NCBI GenBank assembly: GCA_003224085.1
Contig: QHYK01000066.1
Coordinates: 1-64,000, forward strand
Direction: 5' to 3'
Length of the DNA: 64,000 bases
DNA from: Acidobacteriota bacterium
Lineage (GTDB): Bacteria; Acidobacteriota; Terriglobia; Acidiferrales; UBA7541
The notes under the pieces are model-generated. The model saw only the letters and a program-made list of their open reading frames with translations. It ran no database searches and had not been told where the DNA came from. A program made the position numbers and the translations under genes. Positions 33,964 to 43,587 of the stretch are shown here, piece by piece. Every line of letters begins with the position of its first letter. The first letter of the stretch is position 1.

Positions 33964-35526
33964 TTGGAATTCGAGCCACGCGACCAGTTTGAGCAGCGCT
34001 TAAAAAAGATCGAGCAGGTCCGGGCGCTGGGGCACGACCCGTATCCACATGAGTTCCGTTGGACGGACACGCCTGCCACACTTGTGGAAAGTTTCGGCGG
34101 TTCCACGGGACCTGAATTGGAGGCAAACAAACGCGAAGTGCGCGCCGCGGGGCGCATTGTTTCCATCCGGCTGATGGGGAAAGCAGGATTCGCGCATCTG
34201 CAGGGGGCGGGGAAGCGTATCCAGATTTATGTGAAAAAAGATGCCGTGGGAGAGCGGGGATTCCAACTGTTTCATGTGTTGGACTTGGGCGATTCCATCG
34301 GCGTGCGCGGCCACCTGTTTCGTACCAAGACGAATGAATTGAGCATCTGGGTGGACGAGATCTTCTTCCTGGCCAAGGCGCTGCTTCCCTTGCCGGAGAA
34401 GTGGCACGGCCTCACGGACGTGGAATTGCGCTACCGGCAGCGCTATTTGGACCTTATCGCCAACGAGAAATCCCGTGGCGTCTTTGTCACGCGCGCGCGG
34501 ATTATCCAGGAACTGCGGCGGTTCTTCGATTCTCAGGGCTATATCGAAGTGGAAACCCCGATGATGCACCCCATCCCCGGCGGGGCCGCGGCGCGTCCCT
34601 TCGTCACGCACCACAACACTCTGGACATTGATTTGTATTTGCGCATTGCGCCGGAGCTTTATCTGAAGAGGCTGACTGTTGGCGGGTTTGACCGCGTTTA
34701 CGAGATCAACCGGAATTTCCGGAACGAAGGAATTTCCACGCAGCACAATCCCGAATTCACCATGCTCGAATTCTACGAAGCGTATAGCAATTATCGCGAC
34801 CTGATGGACATGAATGAAAAATTGTTCGCGATGCTAGCGAAAAGCATCACGGGATCGACAACCGTGAAGTACGGCGACACCGAATTGGATTTTTCTAAAA
34901 TCGAGCGCCTCTCCATGCGCGAGGCGATTGCGAAGTATTGGCCGCGAGAAGCGGGCGAAGCTCCCACGCTTGCAACCCTGACTTCGGCCGGAGGTGCCCG
35001 GGAAGCGACCAGCAGATATAACACCTGGGCAAAGAAGAGCGGAGCGCCTTATGCAGCGTCGAAGGGCGAATTAACCGATGGCGAGTGGACCGGCCTGCTC
35101 TTTGAAACCATTGCGGAAGACAAGCTTGTTCAGCCGACCATTTTGTACGACTTCCCCACGGACATTTCGCCTTTATCGAAACAGAAGCCCGAAGATCCGT
35201 CATTGACCGAGCGATTCGAGATTTACGTGGCGGGAATGGAAGTGGCCAACGGCTTCTCCGAATTGAATGATCCGGCCGAGCAGGAACGGCGGTTCCTGGC
35301 GCAGATCGCGCAGGGCGGCGAAGAAATGCCCAAGCAGCTGGACATGGATTACATCCGTGCGCTCTGCCATGGCATGCCGCCGACCGCTGGAGAAGGAATT
35401 GGCATCGACCGTTTGACCATGCTGCTTACGGATTCGCCCTCCATCAGGGACGTCATCCTGTTTCCCTTGTTACGGCCCGAGGGTGGCGGAGAATCAAATA
35501 GCACTTCCGAAGCGCACGGCGCGTAA
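33964..35526 (+). CDS. lysS: Lysyl-tRNA synthetase, class II
   Basis: The 520-residue product has an OB-fold anticodon-binding domain (EFEPRDQFEQRLKKIEQVRA with KRIQIYVKKDAVGERGF) and a class II catalytic core. The core has motif 1 around FFDSQGYIEVETPMMHPIPG, motif 2 in FRNEGISTQHNPEFTMLEF, and motif 3 in GEGIGIDRLTMLLTDSPSI. It charges tRNA-Lys. TTG 33964 is the chosen start: it follows AAAGGA and fits the conserved N-terminus, while the open frame upstream overlaps the promoter. lolC follows after 18 bases, a pairing seen in Acidobacteriota. Confidence 0.95.
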   Translation: MEFEPRDQFEQRLKKIEQVRALGHDPYPHEFRWTDTPATLVESFGGSTGPELEANKREVRAAGRIVSIRLMGKAGFAHLQGAGKRIQIYVKKDAVGERGFQLFHVLDLGDSIGVRGHLFRTKTNELSIWVDEIFFLAKALLPLPEKWHGLTDVELRYRQRYLDLIANEKSRGVFVTRARIIQELRRFFDSQGYIEVETPMMHPIPGGAAARPFVTHHNTLDIDLYLRIAPELYLKRLTVGGFDRVYEINRNFRNEGISTQHNPEFTMLEFYEAYSNYRDLMDMNEKLFAMLAKSITGSTTVKYGDTELDFSKIERLSMREAIAKYWPREAGEAPTLATLTSAGGAREATSRYNTWAKKSGAPYAASKGELTDGEWTGLLFETIAEDKLVQPTILYDFPTDISPLSKQKPEDPSLTERFEIYVAGMEVANGFSELNDPAEQERRFLAQIAQGGEEMPKQLDMDYIRALCHGMPPTAGEGIGIDRLTMLLTDSPSIRDVILFPLLRPEGGGESNSTSEAHGA

Positions 35527-35544
35527 CGTATTCTTCCGGCGACA

Positions 35545-36771
35545 ATGCGATTCGAATGGTTCGTAGCCCAGCGCTACCTGCTGTCCCCCTACCGCCCGGC
35601 CGTGCTGCGCCTGGTTACGCTGATGTCCGTCATGGGCGTGGCCGCGGGCGTCGCCACGCTGGTGATTGCGCTGTCCATGAATACGGGGTTCCGCGAGACG
35701 CTTCAGGATCGCTTGCTCGGCGTGACGGCCCACATTTCGCTCACGCGCCCGGGCTCTGGAGGGATTAAGAGCTACGAGGAAATGGCAACGAAACTCGCAG
35801 CCACGCCCGGCGTGCGCTCGGTTACACCAGCAGTTTATCAGACCGTTTTGCTCTCTTTCGGCGGGGAGGCGCGCGGCGTGGTCATCAAAGGAGTCGATCC
35901 GGAACGCGAGCTCAAAAGCGACGAAGCTTTGCAGCGTATTGTCGCCGGTAAGCTAGACTTTTCTCCGGACGCGGATGGCATGGATGGGCTGCTTATCGGC
36001 AAACAACTGGCCGGGGAATGGAAAATCTCGCCCGGCGACTACGTGACCATCACTAGCCCACAAGGAAGGCTGACGCCTTTTGGATTGTTTCCCCGAACGC
36101 GGCGGTTCCGCGTCAACGGGGTCTTTGATTCCGGCTTCTACGATTACGATGAGAATTGGTGCTTTCTGACGCTCGCCGCCGCGCAGGGACTTGCAGGCGC
36201 TGGTGATTTGGTGAATGTGCTGGAATTCCGCTTAAGCCAGCCAGAGCGTGCTGGGCAAATTGCGAAAGAAATCCAACGCGCTGTCGGGCGGGGTTTCTCC
36301 GTCACAACATGGATGGAGGCGAATCATGCATTGTTCCGCGCCTTGCGTTTGGAAAAACTAGTCACCGCCATTTTCATCGGGTTGATCACCTTCGTGGCGG
36401 GGCTCAATATCCTGGTGGTTCTCTCGATGACCGTCACAGACAAGGCAAGAGATATCGCGGTGCTCCGTTCGATGGGGGCGCGCCGCGAGCAGATCCGAAA
36501 GATTTTTCTTTGGCAGGGAATCACCATCGGAGCCGTTGGCACAATCACTGGGCTCCTCTTGGGCTACACGTTCTCGTTGGTTTCGGGGAGCTATCATCTG
36601 ATCCCGCTTGATCCACAGGTTTACGCAGTTCCCAACGTGCCTTTTCACCCGAGTCTGTTCGACGGGCTGTGGATTGCGGCGGTAGCGATGGCAATTTCCA
36701 TTGGAGCTACGATTCTGCCAGCGCGCGCAGCGGTGCGGCTGCTTCCGGTGGAGATTCTGCGTTTTGAATAG
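35545..36771 (+). CDS. lolC: Lipoprotein-releasing ABC transporter permease LolC/E
   Basis: The 408-residue product has an N-terminal membrane helix (LVTLMSVMGVAAGVATLVIA), a periplasmic MacB-like domain (about 50-265), and three C-terminal membrane helices: LVTAIFIGLITFVAGLNILV, GITIGAVGTITGLLLGYTF and LWIAAVAMAISIGATILPA. The motif MTVTDKARDIAVLRSMGARR is the FtsX coupling region that meets the ATPase. With LolD it moves lipoproteins from the inner membrane to LolA. Only one permease gene is seen, so it may act as a homodimer. Confidence 0.93.
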   Translation: MRFEWFVAQRYLLSPYRPAVLRLVTLMSVMGVAAGVATLVIALSMNTGFRETLQDRLLGVTAHISLTRPGSGGIKSYEEMATKLAATPGVRSVTPAVYQTVLLSFGGEARGVVIKGVDPERELKSDEALQRIVAGKLDFSPDADGMDGLLIGKQLAGEWKISPGDYVTITSPQGRLTPFGLFPRTRRFRVNGVFDSGFYDYDENWCFLTLAAAQGLAGAGDLVNVLEFRLSQPERAGQIAKEIQRAVGRGFSVTTWMEANHALFRALRLEKLVTAIFIGLITFVAGLNILVVLSMTVTDKARDIAVLRSMGARREQIRKIFLWQGITIGAVGTITGLLLGYTFSLVSGSYHLIPLDPQVYAVPNVPFHPSLFDGLWIAAVAMAISIGATILPARAAVRLLPVEILRFE

Positions 36772-37107
36772 GGGACCAAAAGAAGAAGGAAATAAACCCA
36801 TTCTGGCTCCGGTTTGGCGCGCGATTTGCTCCTAAGCGAGTCGAGAAAAAGGTGGGTGGGGCCTGGGGCGTTACCCTCACCCTTGGCGCGTGCCAGCGCG
36901 CGCCGCAAACTGCTGAAAATGGAAAGATTAGGAGTGTTTCAATTGGCGCGCAAAGTGCCGTTTTTTCGGCAGGCAAGAGACTGGCGAAAAAGGGAAAGCG
37001 TTTGGGTCATTTCCCTCTGTTTTGCACAAGGCCAAGAAGGCACGTAGGATGCACCAAGAGCATCTAATCCTCAGCAGGGTTCAGGCATAGAAGATGCTGT
37101 AAAGCGA
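36772..37107 (+). other. Intergenic region between lolC and lolD
   Basis: This 336-base gap contains only spurious open frames without ribosome-binding sites. No terminator or RNA gene was recognised. In most genomes lolC and lolD are close together, so the gap itself is slightly unusual. Confidence 0.4.
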
Positions 37108-37884
37108 ATGAAGTCCGACGCACAACCCGCCAATCGAACACCGACCCATGAATCCCTGGACGCCGGCGTGATAATGGAATCGCGCGGCCTCAAAAAAACT
37201 TACGGAAGGGGCTCCCAAAATGTATCGGTTTTGACGGATGCCAACTTGATTTTGCGCAAAGGCGAGATGGTGGCAGTGGTGGCACCCTCGGGAGCGGGCA
37301 AGAGCACTCTACTGCACCTGCTGGCGGCGCTAGACACGCCAACGAGCGGTACAGTATACTTCGATTCGAAAGCGATTGAAACAAGTGATGACGAGGGGCT
37401 CGCGGAATTTCGAAATCGCGCCGTGGGTTTTTTGTGGCAGCGTCACCAGTTGTTGCCGGATTTTACGGCTGCGGAAAACGTAGCCATGCCGCTGCTAGTG
37501 CGCGGCGAGAAATTCACCTCCGCGCTCGAGAAGGCGCGGAAGTGGCTCGCGGAGGTCGGTCTGGAAGACCGGGCTGATCATCGCGCGGGCGAACTCTCGG
37601 GAGGGGAACAGCAGCGCGTCGCGATAGCTCGGGCGCTCGTCACCGGGCCGTCGGTGCTGCTGGCAGATGAACCTACCGGAGACTTGGACGAGCAGAATGC
37701 TTGGGCCATGTTCGAGTTGCTGGAACGACTGCATCGCGTGCACCAGCTGACGTCGCTCATTGCGACGCACAACCTGGCGCTCGCCGCGCGTTGTGACCGC
37801 ATCCTGGGGCTGGAACACGGCGTTCTGCGGTCCCGCGAAGCTGCGGCCATCGCGGGTGGGTTCCCCGGGGGAGAAGCGAGCTAA
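37108..37884 (+). CDS. lolD: Lipoprotein-releasing ABC transporter ATPase LolD
   Basis: The 258-residue product has Walker A APSGAGKSTLLH, the Q-loop region FLWQRHQLLPDFTAAENVAM, the signature LSGGEQQRVAIARAL, Walker B VLLADEPTGDLDE, and the switch histidine in LIATHNLALA. It powers LolC/E. ATG 37108 has no strong ribosome-binding site, and an in-frame ATG at 37174 is a possible alternative. Its stop codon is one base from the clpC start, so the two genes are translationally linked. Confidence 0.92.
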   Translation: MKSDAQPANRTPTHESLDAGVIMESRGLKKTYGRGSQNVSVLTDANLILRKGEMVAVVAPSGAGKSTLLHLLAALDTPTSGTVYFDSKAIETSDDEGLAEFRNRAVGFLWQRHQLLPDFTAAENVAMPLLVRGEKFTSALEKARKWLAEVGLEDRADHRAGELSGGEQQRVAIARALVTGPSVLLADEPTGDLDEQNAWAMFELLERLHRVHQLTSLIATHNLALAARCDRILGLEHGVLRSREAAAIAGGFPGGEAS

Positions 37885-37885
37885 C

Positions 37886-40312
37886 GTGTTCGAACGTTAT
37901 ACAGAGAAAGCGCGTCGTGTAATCTTTTTTGCCAGATACGAGGCCAGTCAGTATGGCAGTCCTTACATTGAGACCGAGCATTTGCTGCTCGGCTTGATGC
38001 GCGAGGACAAAGCCCTGGCCAATCGCTTCCTTCGACAACAAGGCTCGATCGAGTCCATTCGCAAAGAGATTGAAGCCCGCATCACCATCCGCGAGCGCAT
38101 TTCTACTTCTGTCGAAGTGCCCCTGAGTGCCGAATGCAAGCGCATCCTGAACATGGCCGCGGAAGAGGCCGAACGGCTTGGCCACAAGCACGTCGGCACG
38201 GAGCACTTGCTGCTCGGCATCCTGCGCGAAGAAAAGTGCTTTGGGTCAGAAATCTTGATGGAGCGCGGATTGCGCCTCTCGACTCTGCGTGAAGAGCTCG
38301 CGCGCACCTCCGGTGAAAAAACGGCTGCGGCGCGGCCAAAAGAAACCTCCCTGCTTGCAGAATTCAGCCGCGACCTCACGCAAGCGGCCGGCGAAGGTTC
38401 CCTCGACCCGTTGGTGGGGCGCGAAAATGAAGTCGAGCGCGTGATTCAGATTCTTTGCCGCCGCACGAAGAATAATCCTGTACTGATCGGCGAGCCGGGC
38501 GTTGGCAAGACCGCCATCGTCGAAGGTCTGGCGCAGCGCATCGCCGACGGCGATGTTCCTTCGTTTCTTGCTGACAAGCGTATCCTTTCCCTTGATCTAT
38601 CCTTGATCGTTGCCGGAACGAAGTACCGCGGCCAGTTCGAAGAGCGCCTCAAGACCATCATGAAAGAGCTGATGGAGAGCCAGAACGCCATCGTTTTTAT
38701 TGATGAGCTGCACACCCTGGTGGGGGCCGGTTCCGCGGAAGGTTCGCTGGATGCGGCCAACATTCTAAAACCCGCGCTCTCTCGTGGTGAGATTCAGTGC
38801 ATCGGCGCCACCACGCCCAGCGAATACCGCAAATCGGTTGAGAAGGACCGTTCGCTCGAGCGCCGCTTCCAGGCCGTCAAGGTTCCTGCTCCCAGCGAAG
38901 ACGAGGCCATCCAGGTGATTCAAGGTGTTCGCGAGCGCTACGAAAAATTCCACGCCGTCAGCTACACGGACGAAGCGCTTCGCTACTCGGTCTATCTTTC
39001 TAACCGCTATATCCCCGACCGCTTCCTTCCCGACAAGGCCATCGATTTAATCGACGAGGCGGGTGCGCGCGTCAAGCTGCGCCAAGCCACGGTTCCTGAA
39101 GAAGTGGGTGAAGTGCAGAAACGCGTGAAATTCATCACTCACCGCATGGAAACGGCGATCGCCAATCACGAATTTGAAAAGGCTCGCTTCTATTCCGAAG
39201 AAGAGCGCAAGGAAAAGGAAAATCTGCGCGGCCTTCGCGAAAGATATAAGTTGGACGATGCTTCGACGGGCGTGGTTACCCGCGAAGACATTGAGGAAGT
39301 TGTCGCTCGCTGGACCGGCATTGCTGTCACCTCCATCAAAGAAGACGAACAGCAGAAACTGCTGCGCATTGAGCCCGAGCTCCACAAGCGCGTTATCAGC
39401 CAGGACAAGGCCATCACCGCTCTTGCTCGCGCCATTCGCCGCAGCCGCGCCGGCCTCAAGTCGCCGATGCGTCCGGTGGGCTGCTTCTTTTTCCTCGGTC
39501 CAACCGGCGTGGGCAAGACCGAAGTGGCCCGCCGCTTGGCGGAGTTTTTGTTTGGGTCGGAGAAGTCGCTGGTCCGTTTCGACATGTCGGAGTTTATGGA
39601 AAAACACTCCGTTTCGAAGCTCATCGGCGCACCACCGGGGTATGTGGGCTACGAAGAAGGCGGTCAGTTGACCGAGCGCGTGCGCCGGACGCCGTACTCC
39701 GTCATCCTGCTGGATGAAATCGAGAAGGCCCATCCGGACGTCTTCAATATTTTGCTGCAGGTGTTTGAAGACGGACAACTAACCGACGGGCTCGGCAACA
39801 CAGTGGATTTCCGTAACACCATCATCATCATGACTTCGAACCTGGGCGCGCGGCACTTGCAGAAGCGCACGGGCTTGGGCTTCCAGGCGGGTCTTGACGA
39901 GGCCGGCCGCAAGACGATGGAAGACATGGTGATGAACGAAGTGAAGCGGGCGTTCAATCCGGAGTTCCTCAACCGGTTGGACGAGGTTATAATCTTCAAC
40001 CCGCTCGGCGACGAAGACCTGCTCCGCATCATCGACTTGCTCGTGGGCCAGATGAACGATACCCTAATCCACCGGCAAGTGCAGGTTGTCCTCACGCCGG
40101 AGGCTCGTCAGTGGATTCTCGAGAAAACGTGCGCGGACCGCAGCTATGGTGCGCGTCCATTGCGCCGGGCTCTGCAAAAGTACGTTGAAGACCCGCTCTC
40201 CGAGGCGCTGATCCAGGGTGGAATCCAAAGGCCCGCGACACTCCAGATATATGTCGCCGGGGAGGGCCTGTCGTTCCGTCCGGTCGGCGAGGCAACCCCG
40301 GTCGTCCACTAG
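37886..40312 (+). CDS. clpC: ATP-dependent Clp protease ATP-binding subunit ClpC
   Basis: The 809-residue product starts at GTG 37886 with [20 protein letters not shown], the ClpC N-domain. Two N-domain repeats follow, then AAA1 with Walker [14 protein letters not shown] and Walker [18 protein letters not shown]-like linker ([20 protein letters not shown]) precedes AAA2 with Walker [15 protein letters not shown] and Walker [16 protein letters not shown]. ClpC unfolds proteins and feeds them to ClpP. The frame extends upstream into lolD, but the conserved N-terminus fixes this start. Sharing an operon with lolD is notable and may couple protein quality control to envelope supply. Confidence 0.95.
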   Translation: MFERYTEKARRVIFFARYEASQYGSPYIETEHLLLGLMREDKALANRFLRQQGSIESIRKEIEARITIRERISTSVEVPLSAECKRILNMAAEEAERLGHKHVGTEHLLLGILREEKCFGSEILMERGLRLSTLREELARTSGEKTAAARPKETSLLAEFSRDLTQAAGEGSLDPLVGRENEVERVIQILCRRTKNNPVLIGEPGVGKTAIVEGLAQRIADGDVPSFLADKRILSLDLSLIVAGTKYRGQFEERLKTIMKELMESQNAIVFIDELHTLVGAGSAEGSLDAANILKPALSRGEIQCIGATTPSEYRKSVEKDRSLERRFQAVKVPAPSEDEAIQVIQGVRERYEKFHAVSYTDEALRYSVYLSNRYIPDRFLPDKAIDLIDEAGARVKLRQATVPEEVGEVQKRVKFITHRMETAIANHEFEKARFYSEEERKEKENLRGLRERYKLDDASTGVVTREDIEEVVARWTGIAVTSIKEDEQQKLLRIEPELHKRVISQDKAITALARAIRRSRAGLKSPMRPVGCFFFLGPTGVGKTEVARRLAEFLFGSEKSLVRFDMSEFMEKHSVSKLIGAPPGYVGYEEGGQLTERVRRTPYSVILLDEIEKAHPDVFNILLQVFEDGQLTDGLGNTVDFRNTIIIMTSNLGARHLQKRTGLGFQAGLDEAGRKTMEDMVMNEVKRAFNPEFLNRLDEVIIFNPLGDEDLLRIIDLLVGQMNDTLIHRQVQVVLTPEARQWILEKTCADRSYGARPLRRALQKYVEDPLSEALIQGGIQRPATLQIYVAGEGLSFRPVGEATPVVH

Positions 40313-40426
40313 CGAATCTGAAACATCGCACAGCCGGCCCATACCGGGCTCGGCGGGAGAATAACATCTTGTGCTTGGGGGGCGGCGGCCTTGATTGGCC
40401 CATCGGCCGCTCAAAGGAGAGTCTGT

Positions 40427-43400
40427 TTGCCGTCGGAGGGGTTTGCGGCACGCGTGACACAGATCGTCGCGCTCGCTTTTCTATTTGCGAGCGCTCCCCG
40501 CGGTTTTGCGAACGACAACCCCGCTGGCGCTTCCTCGAAGAAGGTACTTTTCTCTGCCTCCCTCGATTTGATCACCGGTAAAGAAATGGTCGAGGACTCC
40601 GCGCCGACTCCTCCCCAGCCCGCTGCCGCACAGCAACCGTCCGGGCAGCAACAGTTTGTCATCGATGGCATCGAGTTCATCGGCAACCGCCGCGTGCGCA
40701 GTGACACGTTGCAGGCGCGCATCTTCAGCCGCAAGGGCGATCCGTATAGCGAAGAAACTTTGCGCCGCGACTTTCAGGCGCTCTGGAACACCCAGTTCTT
40801 TGAGGACGTGAGGCTGCGCGTCGAAGATTCCGCCAAGAACCCCAACGGCAAGATCATTATTTTCGAAGTCAAGGAGCGCCCGCAGATTAGGCGCATCCGA
40901 TACGACGGAATGCACTCCATTTCCGAATCGGACATCCTCGACCGCTTCAAAGAGCGCAAAGTCGGTCTGAGCGTTGAGAGCCAGTTTGATCCCACGAAAA
41001 TCAAGAAGGCAGAAGTAGTGCTGAAAGAACTTCTGGGTGAGCACGGCCGCCAGTTCGCGAAAGTCACCCCCCAATATGAACGCATTGCTTCGAGCAACGC
41101 CGTTATTCTCGTTTTCAAGATCGAGGAAGGCCCCAAGGTCAAAGTCGGCAAAATCAAATTTAAGGGCAATCACGCTTTCAGCGATCGCAAGCTCATTCGC
41201 GCCATGCGCCACGACCGCCCTTATGCCATCCCTCTTTATTTCATGAATATCCCGGTGCTCACGAAAACCTACGACCGGGAGAAACTGAGCGAAGACCTCG
41301 AAGTCGGCATTCGCGGACTCTACCGCGACAACGGCTACTTCAAGGTTTCCGTGGGCGAGCCCATTCTCGAAAATGTGGACACCACGCACGCCCGCCTGGG
41401 CGTTCCGCTCATCACCGGAAGGGGCCACGGCAAGGCCGTCAATATCACCATCCCCATCGAAGAGGGCGAACGCTTCCGCATGGGCACGCTCAAAATCGTC
41501 AGCTCCGACCCGGACAAGGCTCTGTCGCTCAAAGTGGATGCGCTCAAGACCGCGTTCCCTCTCAAGCAAGGGGACATTTTCTCCACCGAAAAAGTCCGCA
41601 AAGCCCTTGAAACCTACGGCAAGATTTATGGCGAGTACGGCTTCATTGATTTCACGCCGGAGCCGGACACCGAAGTAGACGATGCCAACAAGGTCATCAA
41701 CCTGACGCTCCGCTTCGACGAACAGAAACAGTACTACGTCCACCGCATCGACTTCAGCGGCAACACCACCACCCGCGACAAAGTCATTCGCCGCGAACTG
41801 ATGATTGATGAAGGCCAGCTCTTCAACAAGCGCCTGTGGGAGCTCAGCATCCTTCGCCTCAATCAGCTTGACTATTTCGACAAAATCGAAGCGGACAAGG
41901 CCGCCGAAATCAAGCGCAACAGCAAAGCCGGAACCGTGGACATTACCCTCAAGCTCAAGGAAAAAGGCAAGCAGTCCATCGGTTTGCAGGGCGGCGTCAG
42001 TGGCTTGGCCGGCAGTTTTATCGGCCTCACCTACCAGACCAACAATTTCCTCGGTCTCGGCGAAACGCTGACGTTCTCCGCACAGTTTGGAAGCCTTACG
42101 CGCACGTTCATGTTCGGCTTCACCGAGCCTTACTTGTTTGACCGGCCGATCTCCACGGGTTTCACGGTGTTTTCTTCCCGCTATAATTTTGACCAGGCCC
42201 GCCAGGAATCCATCCTCTTCCAGCAACAGGTCAGCATCAACCCGCAATACGTCCAGAACTACGTGCAAAACAGCACGGGCTTCACCGTTTTCGCCCAGTA
42301 TCCGCTTCGCAAGCTTTCTTTCGCGCGCTTTGGCTTGAATTATGGTTTGACGCGCACGAACATCAAGTCATTCAATACCGCTTCCACTCTCTTGTTCGAG
42401 TCCCTGCAGTTCCGCAGCTTGACGGGCCCGAGCGCCCTGAACGGCATCGTTTCCAGCACCATCACGCCCTCGATCTCCTACAACACGGTCGACAACCCGA
42501 TCAATTCGACCCGCGGCAAGAGTTTTTATTATTCGGCGGGCGTCTCCGGGCTCGGCGGCAACGTCAAAACCATCACCAACGTCGTGGACATGAAGTATTT
42601 CCACCCCATCAACAAGCATCGCAACGTGATCGGGTTGCACTTCAGCGCCGCGCACACCATGGGCTACGCCGGACAGGAAGTCCCGCCCTTCAGCCGCTTC
42701 TACATGGGCGGCGAAAGCGACATCCGCGGCTACGACATTCGCGCTATTTCCCCGGTCACCTTCATTCCCGAGCAAACGAGCACGACGCTGCAATATCACA
42801 GTTCGAGCTGCGTGGGTGGGATATGCTTCTTCAATGTTCCCACGCTGATCTACGTTGCGACTCTTCCCGGCGGCGACCTCCAGGGTTTCACCAACGTCGA
42901 ATATCGCATTCCTATTGTTGGCAACATTGTCCAAGCCAGCCTTTTCCTGGATACCGGAACCGACGGCATTCTCCGCCGCAGCGCGCTACAGCTGAATGCT
43001 GACGGATTTCAAAGCTTAATCGATCCGACGAAGGCGATTGGCGGGCAAGCCTTGCCGAATGCCGCGCTCGCGCCTCCGCTGGGCTCTGGTCTTACCCGGC
43101 AGTTGGCGATTGCGCCAGGAACGAATTTCCGCTGGCGCGGCTCCACGGGAATCGAGTTCGTTGTGCAGCTTCCCATCATCCAAGCGCCGTTCCGCATCTA
43201 CTATGCGTACAACGTGCACCGCCTCTACCAAGAAGTACTTGCAAGGCCTCCCTACATCGACTACACCGAGATTTGCGAACCGGCTGGCACGGCCAATGCA
43301 CTGGTAACCTGTCCCAACCCCGGCCAAGTGGGGACCTTGCCGGCCCAGTTCAAGGGGGTAGTGTGGGATGCGTGGAAGCAGTATTTGAGCCAGCATGTAT

Positions 43401-43474
43401 TGAATAATCCCGGCGCGCTGAACTATTTCGAGCCCAAGACGACGTTCCGTTTCACCGTCAGCCGCACGTTCTGA
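40427..43474 (+). CDS. bamA: Outer membrane protein assembly factor BamA
   Basis: The product of about 1015 residues starts at TTG 40427, seven bases after AAAGGAG. A signal peptide follows (VTQIVALAFLFASAPRGFA). Five POTRA-like repeats are visible, for example VIDGIEFIGNRRVRSDTLQA, KVGKIKFKGNHAFSDRKLIR and YVHRIDFSGNTTTRDKVIRR. The C-terminal barrel includes the conserved loop motif MGGESDIRGYDIRAISPV and ends in Phe (RFTVSRTF), the outer-membrane barrel signature. BamA inserts beta-barrel proteins into the outer membrane, which supports a two-membrane cell. It is longer than E. coli BamA (about 810), with extended barrel loops carrying Cys residues. Confidence 0.94.
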   Translation: MPSEGFAARVTQIVALAFLFASAPRGFANDNPAGASSKKVLFSASLDLITGKEMVEDSAPTPPQPAAAQQPSGQQQFVIDGIEFIGNRRVRSDTLQARIFSRKGDPYSEETLRRDFQALWNTQFFEDVRLRVEDSAKNPNGKIIIFEVKERPQIRRIRYDGMHSISESDILDRFKERKVGLSVESQFDPTKIKKAEVVLKELLGEHGRQFAKVTPQYERIASSNAVILVFKIEEGPKVKVGKIKFKGNHAFSDRKLIRAMRHDRPYAIPLYFMNIPVLTKTYDREKLSEDLEVGIRGLYRDNGYFKVSVGEPILENVDTTHARLGVPLITGRGHGKAVNITIPIEEGERFRMGTLKIVSSDPDKALSLKVDALKTAFPLKQGDIFSTEKVRKALETYGKIYGEYGFIDFTPEPDTEVDDANKVINLTLRFDEQKQYYVHRIDFSGNTTTRDKVIRRELMIDEGQLFNKRLWELSILRLNQLDYFDKIEADKAAEIKRNSKAGTVDITLKLKEKGKQSIGLQGGVSGLAGSFIGLTYQTNNFLGLGETLTFSAQFGSLTRTFMFGFTEPYLFDRPISTGFTVFSSRYNFDQARQESILFQQQVSINPQYVQNYVQNSTGFTVFAQYPLRKLSFARFGLNYGLTRTNIKSFNTASTLLFESLQFRSLTGPSALNGIVSSTITPSISYNTVDNPINSTRGKSFYYSAGVSGLGGNVKTITNVVDMKYFHPINKHRNVIGLHFSAAHTMGYAGQEVPPFSRFYMGGESDIRGYDIRAISPVTFIPEQTSTTLQYHSSSCVGGICFFNVPTLIYVATLPGGDLQGFTNVEYRIPIVGNIVQASLFLDTGTDGILRRSALQLNADGFQSLIDPTKAIGGQALPNAALAPPLGSGLTRQLAIAPGTNFRWRGSTGIEFVVQLPIIQAPFRIYYAYNVHRLYQEVLARPPYIDYTEICEPAGTANALVTCPNPGQVGTLPAQFKGVVWDAWKQYLSQHVLNNPGALNYFEPKTTFRFTVSRTF

Positions 43475-43587
43475 TGCGAGCGAGTAGAGGCTCAAGAAAA
43501 GGATGGAGTTTTGCCAGGACCCGGCAAGAGAGTAAGCATGAGGCCCTCTGAGGAATCTTAACCGGCGACAAAGTGTGGGGGAAAATC

